Positions 13,392 to 22,617 of a stretch of DNA of 64,000 nucleotides are shown here, one piece after another. The notes beneath the pieces are model-generated. The model did no database searches. It was not told where the DNA came from and worked only from the letters and a program-made list of their open reading frames with translations. The stretch covers positions 49,599-113,598 of the forward strand of contig NZ_JAEFCF010000012.1 of NCBI RefSeq assembly GCF_016405985.1. The letters are read 5' to 3'. Position 1 is the first letter of the stretch; every line of letters begins with the position of its first letter. The position numbers were made by a program, and so were the translations under genes. The DNA comes from Paracoccus sp. IB05 (lineage in GTDB: Bacteria; Pseudomonadota; Alphaproteobacteria; Rhodobacterales; Rhodobacteraceae).

Positions 13392-13830
13392 AGGCCTGCC
13401 GGGCTTTGTCGACGGCTTCGCAGGCGGCGTCGAGCACCAGCAGGATCGAGGCGTGACGATTGCGGAACTCCCGCGCGGGGGTCAGCACCGCGTAAAGATC
13501 GAAAGGCGCGGGCGGCGGTTCGGCACCGTCTTTCAGCATGGCAGCAACGGCATCGCGGGCCTGATGGAGCTCCTGAGCGCTGCGCCCGATCACGGCACGG
13601 CCAAAAATCGCGGCAGAGGCCTGGCCGAGGGCGCAGGCCCGCACCTCTTGCGCATAATCCGCAACCCTTCCGTCCTGCAGCGTCAGATCGACCGTCACTG
13701 TCGAGCCGCAGGTGGGAGAGCGCTTTTTCGCGCTGCCCTGTGGCGCTGCAAGCCGCCCGGCCAGCGGGATATTCGCCGCCAGGTCGAGGATCTTACCGGA
13801 ATATAGCGAGATCAGATCGCTGTCGCTCAT
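13390..13830 (-). CDS. NifU/IscU-like iron-sulfur cluster scaffold protein
   Basis: IscU/NifU N-terminal domains assemble Fe-S clusters on three conserved Cys. In this 146-residue protein they appear as PTCGSTV (near residue 41), RACALGQASA (near 66) and a C-terminal Cys in DAACEAVDKA. The start MSDSDLISLYSGKILDLA matches the family's N-terminal helix. No iscS, sufS or hesB neighbour is visible. The gene is divergent from hisI. Its stop codon lies inside the T tract of the opposing terminator. Confidence 0.82.
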   Translation of the reverse strand: MSDSDLISLYSGKILDLAANIPLAGRLAAPQGSAKKRSPTCGSTVTVDLTLQDGRVADYAQEVRACALGQASAAIFGRAVIGRSAQELHQARDAVAAMLKDGAEPPPAPFDLYAVLTPAREFRNRHASILLVLDAACEAVDKARQA

Positions 13831-13921
13831 AGCAGTCGCCTTTGCCGATAGGCTGCCCTTGTGGCTTGCCTTGCCTGACGTCTATGTAATCGGACAGAGC
13901 GCCCGCGCCAAGGAGAAGACC

Positions 13922-14281
13922 ATGAGCTTTGATCCCGCCAGTCTGAAATTCGATGCCAATGGGCTGGTGGCCTGCATCGCCCAGCAGCATGACACAGGCG
14001 AGGTGCTGATGCTGGCCTGGATGAACGCAGAGGCGGTGGCGAAGACGCTGGAGACGGGCAGGGTCACCTATTGGTCGCGCTCGCGCCAGGCGTTCTGGAT
14101 CAAGGGAGAAAGCTCGGGCCATGTGCAGCGGCTGGTCGGGCTGCGGGTGGATTGTGATCGTGACTGTCTGCTGGCGCTCGTGGATCAGACCGGACCGGCC
14201 TGCCATACCAACCGGCGGTCGTGTTTTTATACCGGGGTCGAGACCGGGGATGAGGTCGAGTTGATGCAGCCGGTCCGCTGA
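13922..14281 (+). CDS. hisI: Phosphoribosyl-AMP cyclohydrolase HisI
   Basis: HisI opens the purine ring of phosphoribosyl-AMP, the third step of histidine synthesis. The 119-residue single-domain form shows LMLAWMNAEAV, TYWSRSRQAFWIKGESSGH and the metal-binding block VDCDRDCLLALV, with a later Cys pair in GPACHTNRRSCFY. A good ribosome site (AAGGAGAAGACC) precedes the ATG at 13922. The reading frame extends upstream without family similarity, so the shorter start was used. There is no fused HisE domain. Confidence 0.95.
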   Translation: MSFDPASLKFDANGLVACIAQQHDTGEVLMLAWMNAEAVAKTLETGRVTYWSRSRQAFWIKGESSGHVQRLVGLRVDCDRDCLLALVDQTGPACHTNRRSCFYTGVETGDEVELMQPVR

Positions 14282-14290
14282 GGCTGGCCT

Positions 14291-14320
14291 GCGCCTCCGG
14301 CGGGAGTATTTCAGTCAAGG
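14291..14320. repeat. Half copy of the GCCTCCGGCGGG intergenic repeat
   Basis: GCGCCTCCGGCGGGAGTATT followed by TCAGTCAAGG matches the left half of the hairpin family. The right arm is missing, and the 3' end of gluQ (stop at 14311) runs into the element. It lies between convergent hisI and gluQ. Confidence 0.6.
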
Positions 14321-15144
14321 GGAATGGGCAGGCCGAGCATCTGGCGGATGTCAGCGGGCGTGGCGCCATCCTCGCGGTATTTTGCCAGCGCCCGGGCGTC
14401 ATCGCGCTTGGCGAGCCGTTTGCCGCTGTCGTCTCGGATCAGGCGGTGATGATGCCAGAGCGGTTCTGGCAGGCCGAGCAGGCGGATCAGGAGCGCATGG
14501 ATGAAGGTGGCCTCGAACAGGTCTTCGCCACGGGTGATTTCGGTGATGCCCTGGGCGGCATCATCGGTCACGACGGCAATGTGATAAGAGGTCCCGATGT
14601 CGCGGCGCGCCAGAACAATATCGCCGATCTCAGCGAGCATCTGCGCAGCGTTGCGGCGATGAAGGCCCGGCCGGAGACCGGTATCGGTGAAGGTGGCCTC
14701 TCCGGCGCGCGCCATGGCTTTCGCCATATCGAGGCGGATCGCGCCGTTCTGATGGCCGGCATGGCGGCAGGTGCCGGGATAGACCGGTCCATCCGGCCCG
14801 ATCACAGGTGCGCCTTCCTGTGGTGCCGAAAGAGAGGCGCGAATATCACCCCTGGTACAGATGCAATGATAGGTCAGGCCGGTTTCTGTCAGTTTATCAA
14901 CGGCTTGATGGTACAGGCTGAGGCGCTCAGACTGCCGCAGGACCGGGGTTTCCCAGTGCAGCCCCAGCCAGCGAAGATCTTCATAAACGGCGGCCTCATA
15001 ATCGGGCCGCGCGCGGGCGGTGTCGATATCTTCGATCCTGAGAAGAAAGCGATCGCCGCGCGCGGCGGCGGTCAGCGCGGCGAAAGCATGGCCCAGATGG
15101 AGCGGCCCGGTTGGCGATGGCGCGAAGCGGGTTACCCGAGCCAT
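14311..15144 (-). CDS. gluQ: Glutamyl-Q tRNA(Asp) synthetase
   Basis: GluQ is a truncated GluRS paralogue that activates Glu and transfers it to queuosine at position 34 of tRNA-Asp. The 277-residue protein has only the catalytic Rossmann core: [15 protein letters not shown] (HIGH motif), a zinc-type site CICTRGD with a downstream YPGTCRH, and KRLAKRD in place of KMSKS. The anticodon-binding half of GluRS is absent. The gene overlaps upstream trmFO by 13 bases. QueA, which makes the queuosine precursor, is also in the window (54185), fitting a queuosine pathway. Confidence 0.92.
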   Translation of the reverse strand: MARVTRFAPSPTGPLHLGHAFAALTAAARGDRFLLRIEDIDTARARPDYEAAVYEDLRWLGLHWETPVLRQSERLSLYHQAVDKLTETGLTYHCICTRGDIRASLSAPQEGAPVIGPDGPVYPGTCRHAGHQNGAIRLDMAKAMARAGEATFTDTGLRPGLHRRNAAQMLAEIGDIVLARRDIGTSYHIAVVTDDAAQGITEITRGEDLFEATFIHALLIRLLGLPEPLWHHHRLIRDDSGKRLAKRDDARALAKYREDGATPADIRQMLGLPIPLD

Positions 15145-16460
15145 TCGGTGAAAGCGTCTTTCGCGCGATCGGTATAGGCCTTGTAGCGATCCTTGCGACC
15201 CCGGCGCCCGCCTTTGGCGTCAATCGGGGGGAAGAGGCCGAAATTGACATTCATCGGCTGGAAGGTCTTCGCCTCGGCGCCACCGGTGATATGGGTGATC
15301 AGCGCGCCCATCGCGGTATCGGCAGGGGGCGGCGGCAGATCCTGGCCCTTAATCTCAGCCGCGGCCATACGGCCGGCGAGCAGGCCCATTGCCGCAGATT
15401 CGACATAGCCCTCGACCCCGGTGATCTGGCCGGCGAAACGGATATTCGGCCGCGATTTCAGGCGCATCCGGTCGTCCAGCAGCGTGGGAGAGTTGATGAA
15501 TGTATTGCGATGGATGCCGCCAAGACGGGCAAATGAAGCATTCTCAAGACCGGGAATCATTTTGAAAACAGCGGTTTGCGCGCCGTATTTCATCTTGGTC
15601 TGGAAGCCCACGATATTATAGAGCGTTCCGAGCGCATTGTCGCGGCGCAGCTGAACCACCGCATAGGCTTTGGTTTCGGGATCATGTTCATTGGTCAGGC
15701 CGACCGGCTTCATCGGCCCGAAGCGCAGCGTCTCGCGCCCGCGTTCGGCCATGACCTCGATCGGCAGGCAGCCATCGAAATAGCCCGCCGTTTCGCCTTC
15801 ATGGAATTCGGTTTTCTCGGCGGCGAGCAGCGCGTCGATGAAAGCCTCATATTGCTCCCGCGTCATCGGGCAGTTGAGATAGGCCTTTTGTTCCTCTTCG
15901 GTCTCGCCCTTGTCATAGCGCGACTGGCGCCAGGCGACCGACATATCGACCGATTCCGCGTAAACGATGGGCGCGATGGCGTCGAAAAAGGCAAGGCTGT
16001 CCGCCCCGGTCTCGGCGCGGATTGCCTCGGCCAGAGCACCTGAAGTCAGTGGGCCGGTCGCGATGATCCAATGGCCGTCTTCGGGCAAGGCGCGGATCTC
16101 GCCGGGGGCGAATGAGATCATCGGATGCGCGCGCAGCCGTTCTGTCACCGAAGCCGAAAAGGCGTCGCGGTCAACGGCAAGCGCGCCACCTGCCGGCAGG
16201 CGGTGACGGCGGGCCATTTCCATGATCAACCCGCCCGCCGCCTGCATTTCCCAATGCAGCAAGCCGACGGCGTTCCGTTCGTCATCATCTGAACGGAACG
16301 AGTTCGAACAGACCATTTCGGCAAAATCGCCGGTGCGATGCGCGAAAGTGCCCAGAGAGGGACGCATTTCGTGCAGGACGACCGGGACGCCGGCCTCGGC
16401 CGCCTGCCAGGCGGCCTCGGATCCGGCCATGCCGCCGCCGATGATGTGGAGCTTTTCCAT
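15132..16460 (-). CDS. trmFO: Methylenetetrahydrofolate-tRNA-(uracil-5-)-methyltransferase TrmFO
   Basis: TrmFO uses methylene-THF and FAD to make m5U54 in the tRNA T-loop. The FAD-binding motif [13 protein letters not shown] lies at the very N-terminus, followed by LHEMRP and [11 protein letters not shown], both highly conserved. Later blocks include [25 protein letters not shown] and [16 protein letters not shown] chose ATG 16460 (442 residues) so the dinucleotide-binding motif begins within the first ten residues; an in-frame upstream start adds 12 unlikely residues. It overlaps gluQ downstream. Confidence 0.95.
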   Translation of the reverse strand: MEKLHIIGGGMAGSEAAWQAAEAGVPVVLHEMRPSLGTFAHRTGDFAEMVCSNSFRSDDDERNAVGLLHWEMQAAGGLIMEMARRHRLPAGGALAVDRDAFSASVTERLRAHPMISFAPGEIRALPEDGHWIIATGPLTSGALAEAIRAETGADSLAFFDAIAPIVYAESVDMSVAWRQSRYDKGETEEEQKAYLNCPMTREQYEAFIDALLAAEKTEFHEGETAGYFDGCLPIEVMAERGRETLRFGPMKPVGLTNEHDPETKAYAVVQLRRDNALGTLYNIVGFQTKMKYGAQTAVFKMIPGLENASFARLGGIHRNTFINSPTLLDDRMRLKSRPNIRFAGQITGVEGYVESAAMGLLAGRMAAAEIKGQDLPPPPADTAMGALITHITGGAEAKTFQPMNVNFGLFPPIDAKGGRRGRKDRYKAYTDRAKDAFTEWLG

Positions 16461-16500
16461 GGCTCGCGATGTAGCCCTGCCAGGGCGACAGTTCAACTCC

Positions 16501-16851
16501 TCAGATCAGGGCGATACGTTCGCGTTGCGCAGGATCGGGCCAGGGCCGGTAGAGGCCGACATCTGCATGGGCGATCATGCCATGCATCTGGTCGTAACGG
16601 CGCAGCGCCTCGTCATCGGTGGCGGCGAGACCGGCGAAAGCCGTGTCGAGGCCGGCAAGGCCAGGCAGCTCAATCTCCAGCAGGAAATCGGTATGCTGCC
16701 CCGAGGCCAGCCCCAGTTTTCGACGCAGGAGCCGCCAGTCGCTCACCAGGCCCTTGCCGCGCAGATGATCCATCCAGGCGGCAACGGCAGCCGCGAATGC
16801 CAGGGCCCGCGCCTCTGGCCGCAGCTCGATCAGGCAATGGTAGAGATGCAC
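16501..16851 (-). CDS. Small conserved protein of unknown function, DUF6614-like
   Basis: The product is 116 residues, with phrases [55 protein letters not shown] and GLYRPWPDP. It looks like a compact alpha/beta protein with no signal peptide or membrane segment. From memory it resembles the DUF6614 family of Rhodobacterales, which I cannot confirm. It lies between gyrA and trmFO on the same strand, but a hairpin after gyrA probably isolates it from gyrA transcription. No function is proposed. Confidence 0.7.
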   Translation of the reverse strand: MHLYHCLIELRPEARALAFAAAVAAWMDHLRGKGLVSDWRLLRRKLGLASGQHTDFLLEIELPGLAGLDTAFAGLAATDDEALRRYDQMHGMIAHADVGLYRPWPDPAQRERIALI

Positions 16852-16921
16852 CGCTTCCTCCCTCGGGCCATCTGCCCGGATCGAGTGGAACAGCGAAAAT
16901 TTACCATCAGGTTAAAATGAA

Positions 16922-16946
16922 ACGGCCCGCCAAAGGGGCGGGCCGT
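16922..16946 (-). terminator. Rho-independent terminator of gyrA
   Basis: The 10-base arms ACGGCCCGCC and GGCGGGCCGT pair perfectly around a five-base loop. On the minus strand the stem is followed by TTTCATTTT. It starts four bases after the gyrA stop. Confidence 0.8.
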
Positions 16947-16950
16947 CACA

Positions 16951-19743
16951 TCATTCCGGATCGGTCCCGGGCGGCACGTCAGGGGCCGGCGTATCGGAGG
17001 ATGGCGTATCGGGAACCGTCATGTCCGGTGCCTCGACACCCTCCTGCTCGGCGATGCGGGCGACCGAAACCACCTCTTCTTCGCCGCCGGTGTTCAGCAC
17101 CTTCACGCCACCAGCCGACCGCGAGCGGAAAGAAATCTGGTCCACCGGCACCCGGATCGACTGGCCGGACGAGGTCGCGAGCATGATCTGATCGGAGAGA
17201 TCGACGGGGAAGGAGGCCACCAGCGGCCCGCCGGGCATGGATTTGGCGAAGGCGGTCACGCCCTGGCCGCCACGTCCGCGCACCGGGTAGTCATGGCTGG
17301 ACGAGAGCTTGCCGAGACCGCGCGCTGTGATGGTGAGAATCAGATCCTCGGCCGCCGACATTTCAGCATAACGCTCGGGCGAAAGCTGGCCCGCTGCGGC
17401 CTCTTCCTCGTCATCCGCCTCGATCTCTTCGGTCACACCCGCGACAAGGCGGCGCTGCTTCAGATAGGCGGCGCGTTCGGCCGGATCTGCCTCGAAATGG
17501 CGGATGATCGACATCGAGACGACCTTATCCTCGCCATTCAGGCGGATGCCGCGCACGCCGGTCGAGCCGCGCGATTTGAAGACGCGGATCTCTTGCGTCG
17601 AGAAACGGATGGCGCGGCCCGAAGCCGTCACCAGCATGACATCATCATTCTCATCGGCGATGGCTGCGTTCACAAGTGTAACGTTTTCAGGCAGTTTCAT
17701 CGCGATCTTGCCATTGCGCATCACATTGGTGAAGTCCGACAGATCATTCTGCCGCACATCGCCATCCGAGGTCGCGAAGACAATTTGCAGCTTGTCCCAC
17801 TCGTCTTCCGGCACATCGACCGGCATCAGCGCGGCGATGGAGACGCCGGGTTCGATCGGCAGGATATTGACCAGTGCCTTGCCTTTGGCATTGCGGCCCG
17901 CCACCGGAAGCCGCCAGGTCTTGAGCTTGTAGACCATGCCGGAGGTTGTGAAGAACAAGAGCCAGGTATGCGTATTCGCTACGAAAAGCGTCGTGACGAC
18001 ATCGTCTTCCTTGGTCTGCATCGAAGACAGACCCTTGCCGCCCCGGTTCTGTTGGCGGAACTCGGCCAGCGGCGTGCGCTTGATATAGCCGCCCGAGGTG
18101 ATGGTCACGACCATATCCTCGCGCTCGATCAGATCCTCATCATCCATATCGCCTTCCCAATCGGCGATCTGGGTGCGGCGCGGCACGGCAAAGAGCGAGC
18201 GCACCTCGGTCAATTCATCGGAAATGATCCCCATGATCCGATCACGAGACGAGAGAATATCGAGGAAATCCTTGATCTTACCGGCAAGTTCTTCCAGCTC
18301 GTCGGTGACTTCCTTGACGCCGAGCGCGGTCAGACGCTGCAGGCGCAGCTCAAGGATTGCGCGGGACTGGGCCTCCGAGAGATTATAGGTCCCATCCTCG
18401 TTCATCTTATGGCCGGGATCGTCGATCAGCCGGATATAGGGCGCGATATCATGCGCGGGCCAGTTGCGGGTCATCAGCCGCTCGCGCGCCTCGGCCGGGT
18501 CAGCAGAGGAGCGGATCGTCGCTACAACCTCATCGACATTCGACACCGCGACCGCGAGACCGCAAAGGATATGGCTGCGTTCGCGCGCTTTCCGCAGCTC
18601 GAAAGCGGTGCGGCGTGCAACAACTTCTTCACGGAAGACAAGGAAATGGCTCAGGAAATCCCGAAGCGTCAGGGTCTCGGGCTTGCCACCCACCAGGGCC
18701 AGCATATTGCAGCCGAAATGCACCTGCATCGGCGAGAACCGCCAGAGCTGGTTCAGCACCACATCCGGCGTGGCATCGCGTTTCAGCTCGATCACCACCC
18801 GCACGCCGACCCGGTCCGACTCGTCGGCGATAGAGGAAATCCCCTCGATCCGCTTGTCGCGCACCGCTTCGGCGATCTTCTCGATCATCGAGGCCTTGTT
18901 GACCTGATAGGGGATCTCATCGACGATGATCGCCCAGCGGTCCTTGCGCAGCTCTTCGACATGGGTCTTCGCCCGGATGATCACCGAGCCGCGCCCTTCA
19001 AGATAGGCCTTGCGCGCGCCCGAACGCCCAAGGATCAGACCCCCGGTCGGAAAATCGGGCGCCGGAAGCATTTCCATGAGCGATTCCATGGAGATATCCG
19101 GGTTTTCTATCATCGCCAGCGTGGCGTCGATCACCTCGCCGAGATTGTGCGGCGGGATCCGCGTCGCCATGCCGACCGCGATGCCTTCGGTGCCGTTGAC
19201 CAGCATGTTGGGGTAGCGGGCCGGCAGCACCGTCGGCTCGCGGTCCTTGCCGTCGTAATTGTCCTGGAAGTCGACCGTATCCTTGTCGATATCGGCCAGC
19301 AGAAAGGCGGCGGGCTTGTCCATCCGCACTTCGGTATAGCGCATCGCCGCCGGCGGATCGCCATCCATCGAGCCGAAATTCCCTTGTCCATCAAGGAGTT
19401 TCAGCGACATGCTAAAGGGCTGCGCCATCCGCACCAGCGCGTCGTAGATCGAGCTGTCGCCATGCGGGTGGTATTTCCCCATCGTATCGCCGACCGGACG
19501 GGCCGATTTGCGATAGGCCTTGTCATGGGTGTTGTTGCTTTCGTGCATGGCAAACAGCACGCGGCGGTGAACCGGCTTCAGCCCGTCGCGCAGATCGGGG
19601 ATCGCGCGGCTGACAATGACCGACATCGCATAGTCGAGATAGGCGGTCCGCATCTCCTGGGTGATATCGACCTGCGGGCCGTGATAGACCGGCTTCTCAG
19701 GAGTTTCACCTGCGTTTTCAATATCTTCCGGAGTGTCTGACAC
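16951..19743 (-). CDS. gyrA: DNA gyrase subunit A
   Basis: GyrA forms the breakage-reunion half of gyrase, which introduces negative supercoils with GyrB. The catalytic Tyr is Tyr136 in [10 protein letters not shown]. The quinolone-determining region reads [12 protein letters not shown], with Ser97 and Asp101 at the E. coli 83 and 87 positions, so no classical resistance change is present. The GyrA box appears as QNRGGKG, followed by six-bladed C-terminal repeats such as TSGGYIKRT and TARGLGKLS. At 930 residues it is longer than E. coli GyrA (875), with an acidic insert ([14 protein letters not shown]) and a Pro/Asp-rich tail. Start ATG 19743. Confidence 0.97.
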   Translation of the reverse strand: MSDTPEDIENAGETPEKPVYHGPQVDITQEMRTAYLDYAMSVIVSRAIPDLRDGLKPVHRRVLFAMHESNNTHDKAYRKSARPVGDTMGKYHPHGDSSIYDALVRMAQPFSMSLKLLDGQGNFGSMDGDPPAAMRYTEVRMDKPAAFLLADIDKDTVDFQDNYDGKDREPTVLPARYPNMLVNGTEGIAVGMATRIPPHNLGEVIDATLAMIENPDISMESLMEMLPAPDFPTGGLILGRSGARKAYLEGRGSVIIRAKTHVEELRKDRWAIIVDEIPYQVNKASMIEKIAEAVRDKRIEGISSIADESDRVGVRVVIELKRDATPDVVLNQLWRFSPMQVHFGCNMLALVGGKPETLTLRDFLSHFLVFREEVVARRTAFELRKARERSHILCGLAVAVSNVDEVVATIRSSADPAEARERLMTRNWPAHDIAPYIRLIDDPGHKMNEDGTYNLSEAQSRAILELRLQRLTALGVKEVTDELEELAGKIKDFLDILSSRDRIMGIISDELTEVRSLFAVPRRTQIADWEGDMDDEDLIEREDMVVTITSGGYIKRTPLAEFRQQNRGGKGLSSMQTKEDDVVTTLFVANTHTWLLFFTTSGMVYKLKTWRLPVAGRNAKGKALVNILPIEPGVSIAALMPVDVPEDEWDKLQIVFATSDGDVRQNDLSDFTNVMRNGKIAMKLPENVTLVNAAIADENDDVMLVTASGRAIRFSTQEIRVFKSRGSTGVRGIRLNGEDKVVSMSIIRHFEADPAERAAYLKQRRLVAGVTEEIEADDEEEAAAGQLSPERYAEMSAAEDLILTITARGLGKLSSSHDYPVRGRGGQGVTAFAKSMPGGPLVASFPVDLSDQIMLATSSGQSIRVPVDQISFRSRSAGGVKVLNTGGEEEVVSVARIAEQEGVEAPDMTVPDTPSSDTPAPDVPPGTDPE

Positions 19744-19835
19744 GGTACGCCTTCTTTGTCACGGCCGGGCCTTTCGGGGACATGTCCCCTGGCCCGCATT
19801 TAGTTGGGCAGAAGTTACACCATACCAGCCATTGG

Positions 19836-19871
19836 GTGCAATGGTGGGAGCAATGGTCGGTGCAATGGACG
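19836..19871. repeat. Three tandem 12-base units in the gyrA-usg intergenic region
   Basis: Units GTGCAATGGTGG, GAGCAATGGTCG and GTGCAATGGACG follow one another without gaps, sharing GCAATGG. They sit about 93 bases upstream of the gyrA start in the divergent promoter region. On the gyrA strand each carries a CCATTGC core. Confidence 0.6.
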
Positions 19872-19998
19872 GGGAGGTCTCCTGCCATCTCTGTTGTCAT
19901 CACAGGGGCAAGGTGAGTGACAGATCATTGATTTTATTGACCTTATATTCATCTCTGTCATGCTTTCCTGAACGGGAGGACGAACGGAGGCAGAGGAA

Positions 19999-20313
19999 AT
20001 GAAAGAAGGCGACAGGCGGATTGGCGACGGGCGGGCCGGTCAGGGGCTGGAAAGCGAAACCAGCCTCATGCTGAAAGGCTACGGGCTCACCACGGCCGAG
20101 ATTTTCTACCGGATGCCGGATTACCGGTCGGTGCTCAACACGTTCATCTGGCAGACCTATGATCTGGCGCCGGATTACCCGGAGCTGTTTCGCTTCATCG
20201 AATACTGGCAGACGAATATCGAGGGGCCGCTGCATTCGGTGCGCTTCACCCATCGCCGGCAGATCGGGCCGGCGGAATGGCGCAAGGTGACGGCGGAACT
20301 GCGGCTGCAGTAA
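19999..20313 (+). CDS. usg: Usg family protein
   Basis: Usg is a short alphaproteobacterial protein, named for its position upstream of an aminotransferase or tryptophan-related gene in other genomes; its biochemical role is unknown. The 104-residue product contains the family core MLKGYGLTTAEIFYRMPDY, FIWQTYDLAPDYPELFRFIEYW and EGPLHSVRF. GGAGG lies eight bases before ATG 19999, which supports this start over the internal Met of the MLKGYG motif. It is divergent from gyrA and 45 bases upstream of the radical SAM gene. Confidence 0.85.
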   Translation: MKEGDRRIGDGRAGQGLESETSLMLKGYGLTTAEIFYRMPDYRSVLNTFIWQTYDLAPDYPELFRFIEYWQTNIEGPLHSVRFTHRRQIGPAEWRKVTAELRLQ

Positions 20314-20358
20314 AGCCCGCGCTTGCCGGGAGGCGCGGGTGAGGCTATTGCCCGCGCC

Positions 20359-21411
20359 ATGAATGACCAGTCTCACCCCGGCAAGGCGCAGGCTCAGGGC
20401 GCGCTGACCACTGTTGACGGGCTGATCCGCGAGGGTCTGAGCCCCGGGGCCCAACGGGCTGAGCTCGAACAGGTCGCGGCGGAATTCCGGGTGCGGCTGA
20501 GCCCCGGGATGCGGCAGATCGGATCTGAGGCTGTCCGGGCGCAATTTCTCCCTGATCCGCGCGAGCTGACCATCCTCCCGGAAGAGCTGATCGACCCGAT
20601 CGGGGATGACGCGCATCGCCCGGTGCCCGGCCTGACGCATCGTTACCCCGACCGGGTGATCCTGCACACGACCCAGATCTGCGAGGTCTATTGCCGCTTT
20701 TGCTTCCGACGCGAGGCGGTGGGGGAAAACGGTCAGCTGGAGGAAGCGGAATTCGTCCGCGTGCTCGACTATCTGCGCGACCATCCGCAGATCTGGGAGG
20801 TGATCCTGACCGGCGGCGACCCGCTGACCCTGTCCGCACGGCGCCTGAAGGATATGCTGGCGCGGCTGGCAGAGATCCCAAGTGTCGAGGTGATCCGGTT
20901 CCATACCCGCATCCCGGTCGTGGCACCGGAGAAGATCACCGACGACCTGACGCGGGCGATGCAGATCCGCCCGGTGGTCTGGCTGGTGCTGCATACGAAC
21001 CATGCCGACGAAATTACCCCTGCCGCCAGCGCGGCACTCGCACGGCTGACCCGGGCGGGCGTGCCGCTCCTGTCACAGACGGTGCTCCTGAAGGGGATCA
21101 ATGCCGATCCCGACACGCTGGAACAGCTCTTCCGCGCTTTGATCCGCAACCGGGTGAAGCCCTATTACCTGCATCACCCCGATCTCGCAAAAGGAACCGG
21201 CCATTTCCGTCTGAGCCTGCAAGAGGGTCAGGAGATCATGGCCGCGTTGCGCGGACGAATCTCTGGCACAGCGCTGCCGACCTATGTGCTGGATATCCCC
21301 GGCGGCTTTGGAAAGGTTCCGGTTGGCCCTGGCTATCTGCAAGACCATGGGGATGGCAGCTGGACCGTAACCGACCCCCAGGGGCGCGACCATTCCTACC
21401 GGGATCTCTGA
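20359..21411 (+). CDS. KamA/EpmB-family radical SAM lysine 2,3-aminomutase-like protein
   Basis: This family moves the alpha-amino group of lysine to the beta position with a 4Fe-4S cluster, SAM and PLP. The 350-residue product has the radical SAM motif CEVYCRFCFRR (Cys108, Cys112, Cys115). A glycine-rich block GGDPLTL and the PLP-lysine motif DIPGGFGKVPV lie near the C-terminus. Its length is close to EpmB, which beta-lysylates elongation factor P with EpmA, and shorter than catabolic KamA (about 416). No epmA or efp gene is in the window, so free lysine versus EF-P lysine cannot be decided. ATG 20359 was preferred over TTG 20323; neither has a good ribosome site. Confidence 0.82.
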   Translation: MNDQSHPGKAQAQGALTTVDGLIREGLSPGAQRAELEQVAAEFRVRLSPGMRQIGSEAVRAQFLPDPRELTILPEELIDPIGDDAHRPVPGLTHRYPDRVILHTTQICEVYCRFCFRREAVGENGQLEEAEFVRVLDYLRDHPQIWEVILTGGDPLTLSARRLKDMLARLAEIPSVEVIRFHTRIPVVAPEKITDDLTRAMQIRPVVWLVLHTNHADEITPAASAALARLTRAGVPLLSQTVLLKGINADPDTLEQLFRALIRNRVKPYYLHHPDLAKGTGHFRLSLQEGQEIMAALRGRISGTALPTYVLDIPGGFGKVPVGPGYLQDHGDGSWTVTDPQGRDHSYRDL

Positions 21412-21436
21412 CCCCTGGCCGGGGAAGCCTCCGGCG

Positions 21437-21490
21437 GGGATATTTAAGGACAGAAAATATGCTGTTTCATTTTCTGTCTCTAAATATCCC
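21437..21490. terminator. Bidirectional hairpin terminator, copy 2 of the dispersed repeat family
   Basis: The left arm (21437-21458) is identical to that at 5930. The right arm (21469-21490) has a small mismatch (TCTCTAAAT instead of TCCTTAAAT). The flank is again GCCTCCGGCGG. It lies between convergent genes, the aminomutase-like gene and arginase. Confidence 0.78.
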
Positions 21491-21543
21491 GGGGGCGTCC
21501 TCGCGAAGCGAGGACGGGGGCAGCGCCCCCTTTCCGGCGTAAG

Positions 21544-22467
21544 TCAGGTGGTGCGTGTGGGTCTGTCGAACACTTTCCTGCCCATCAGCGAGCCGACCAG
21601 ATCTACCATCAGCCGCGTGGTCATGCCGCGATCATCGAGGAAAGGGTTCAGTTCCACCAGATCGAGCGAGGTCACCAGCGCCGATTCATGCAACAGCTCC
21701 ATCACCAGATGCGCCTCGCGGAAGGTGGTGCCGCCGGGCACGGTCGTGCCGACAGCCGGCGCGATGGCGGGGTCGAGGAAGTCGACATCGAGGCTGACAT
21801 GCAGCATCCCCTTGACTGCGCGCACATGGTCGAGGAATTCCCGCAGGGGCGCCACGATGCCGCGCTCGTCAATCACCCGCATATCGTTGATCTGAATGGC
21901 GCGTTCCTGCATCGCCGCCTGTTCCGCCTGATCGACCGAGCGGATGCCGAACATGCAGATCCGCTCGGCAGGCACCGGTGCGGGGAAGGGCGGGAAGCCA
22001 TCAAAGCCATCGCGCCCGTTGATATAGGCCAGCGGTGTGCCATGCAGATTGCCGCTGGTTGTGGTCAGGGGCGTGTGGAAATCCGAATGCGCATCCAGCC
22101 AGAGGAGGAAGAGCGGTCGCGCTTCCGCTGCGGCCCAGGCGGCCGCTCCGGCGACCGAGCCAAGCGCCAGGGAATGATCGCCCCCCATGATCACCGGAAG
22201 GCCGCCATCCTTCAGCGCATCCTCCACGGCCACCTTCAGCGCCATGGTCCAGCCGACGGTTTCGGTCATCTGATCCACGGCAGGATTGGCGCAGGGCACC
22301 GCCGCCAAGGGCGTCGCCGTGACATCGCCGCGATCTTCGACCTCATGGCCCTCCGAGGCAATCGCGCGCGCGAGCCCCGCCACACGGTAAGCCGGGGGGC
22401 CCATCAGGCAGCCTGGCCGGCGCTGGCCCGAATCGACCGGGGCTCCGATAAGAATGATGCGGGTCAT
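21544..22467 (-). CDS. rocF: Arginase
   Basis: Arginase hydrolyses arginine to ornithine and urea using a binuclear manganese centre. The metal ligands appear in GGDHSLALGS, WLDAHSDFHT and SLDVDFLDP. The substrate-binding stretch SGNLHGTPLA and the C-terminal DLVELNP are also present. The N-terminus ILIGAPVDSGQRRPGCLMGP is typical of arginases rather than agmatinases. The length of 307 residues is normal. It is monocistronic by appearance, ending at the hairpin 21437-21490 and divergent from ccmF. Confidence 0.94.
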   Translation of the reverse strand: MTRIILIGAPVDSGQRRPGCLMGPPAYRVAGLARAIASEGHEVEDRGDVTATPLAAVPCANPAVDQMTETVGWTMALKVAVEDALKDGGLPVIMGGDHSLALGSVAGAAAWAAAEARPLFLLWLDAHSDFHTPLTTTSGNLHGTPLAYINGRDGFDGFPPFPAPVPAERICMFGIRSVDQAEQAAMQERAIQINDMRVIDERGIVAPLREFLDHVRAVKGMLHVSLDVDFLDPAIAPAVGTTVPGGTTFREAHLVMELLHESALVTSLDLVELNPFLDDRGMTTRLMVDLVGSLMGRKVFDRPTRTT

Positions 22468-22617
22468 GTGGCCTCCGGTGAGTTTGCGCTATCCTGGCAC
22501 CTCCTGCGGCCTCATTCCAGCCGGGGCGCGACCGATAAGCGCAGGAAGGTGATGCGACCGGGTATTGGAGCCATGCACCGGGACGGTTAGGATGCCCGCC
22601 GATAGGGAGACAGCCAG

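Noticed and set aside
17293..19740. Very long open frame (about 815 codons) opposite gyrA
   Set aside because: It mirrors gyrA codon structure, is rich in His/Arg/Asp as expected for an antisense shadow in GC-rich DNA, and has no family motif.
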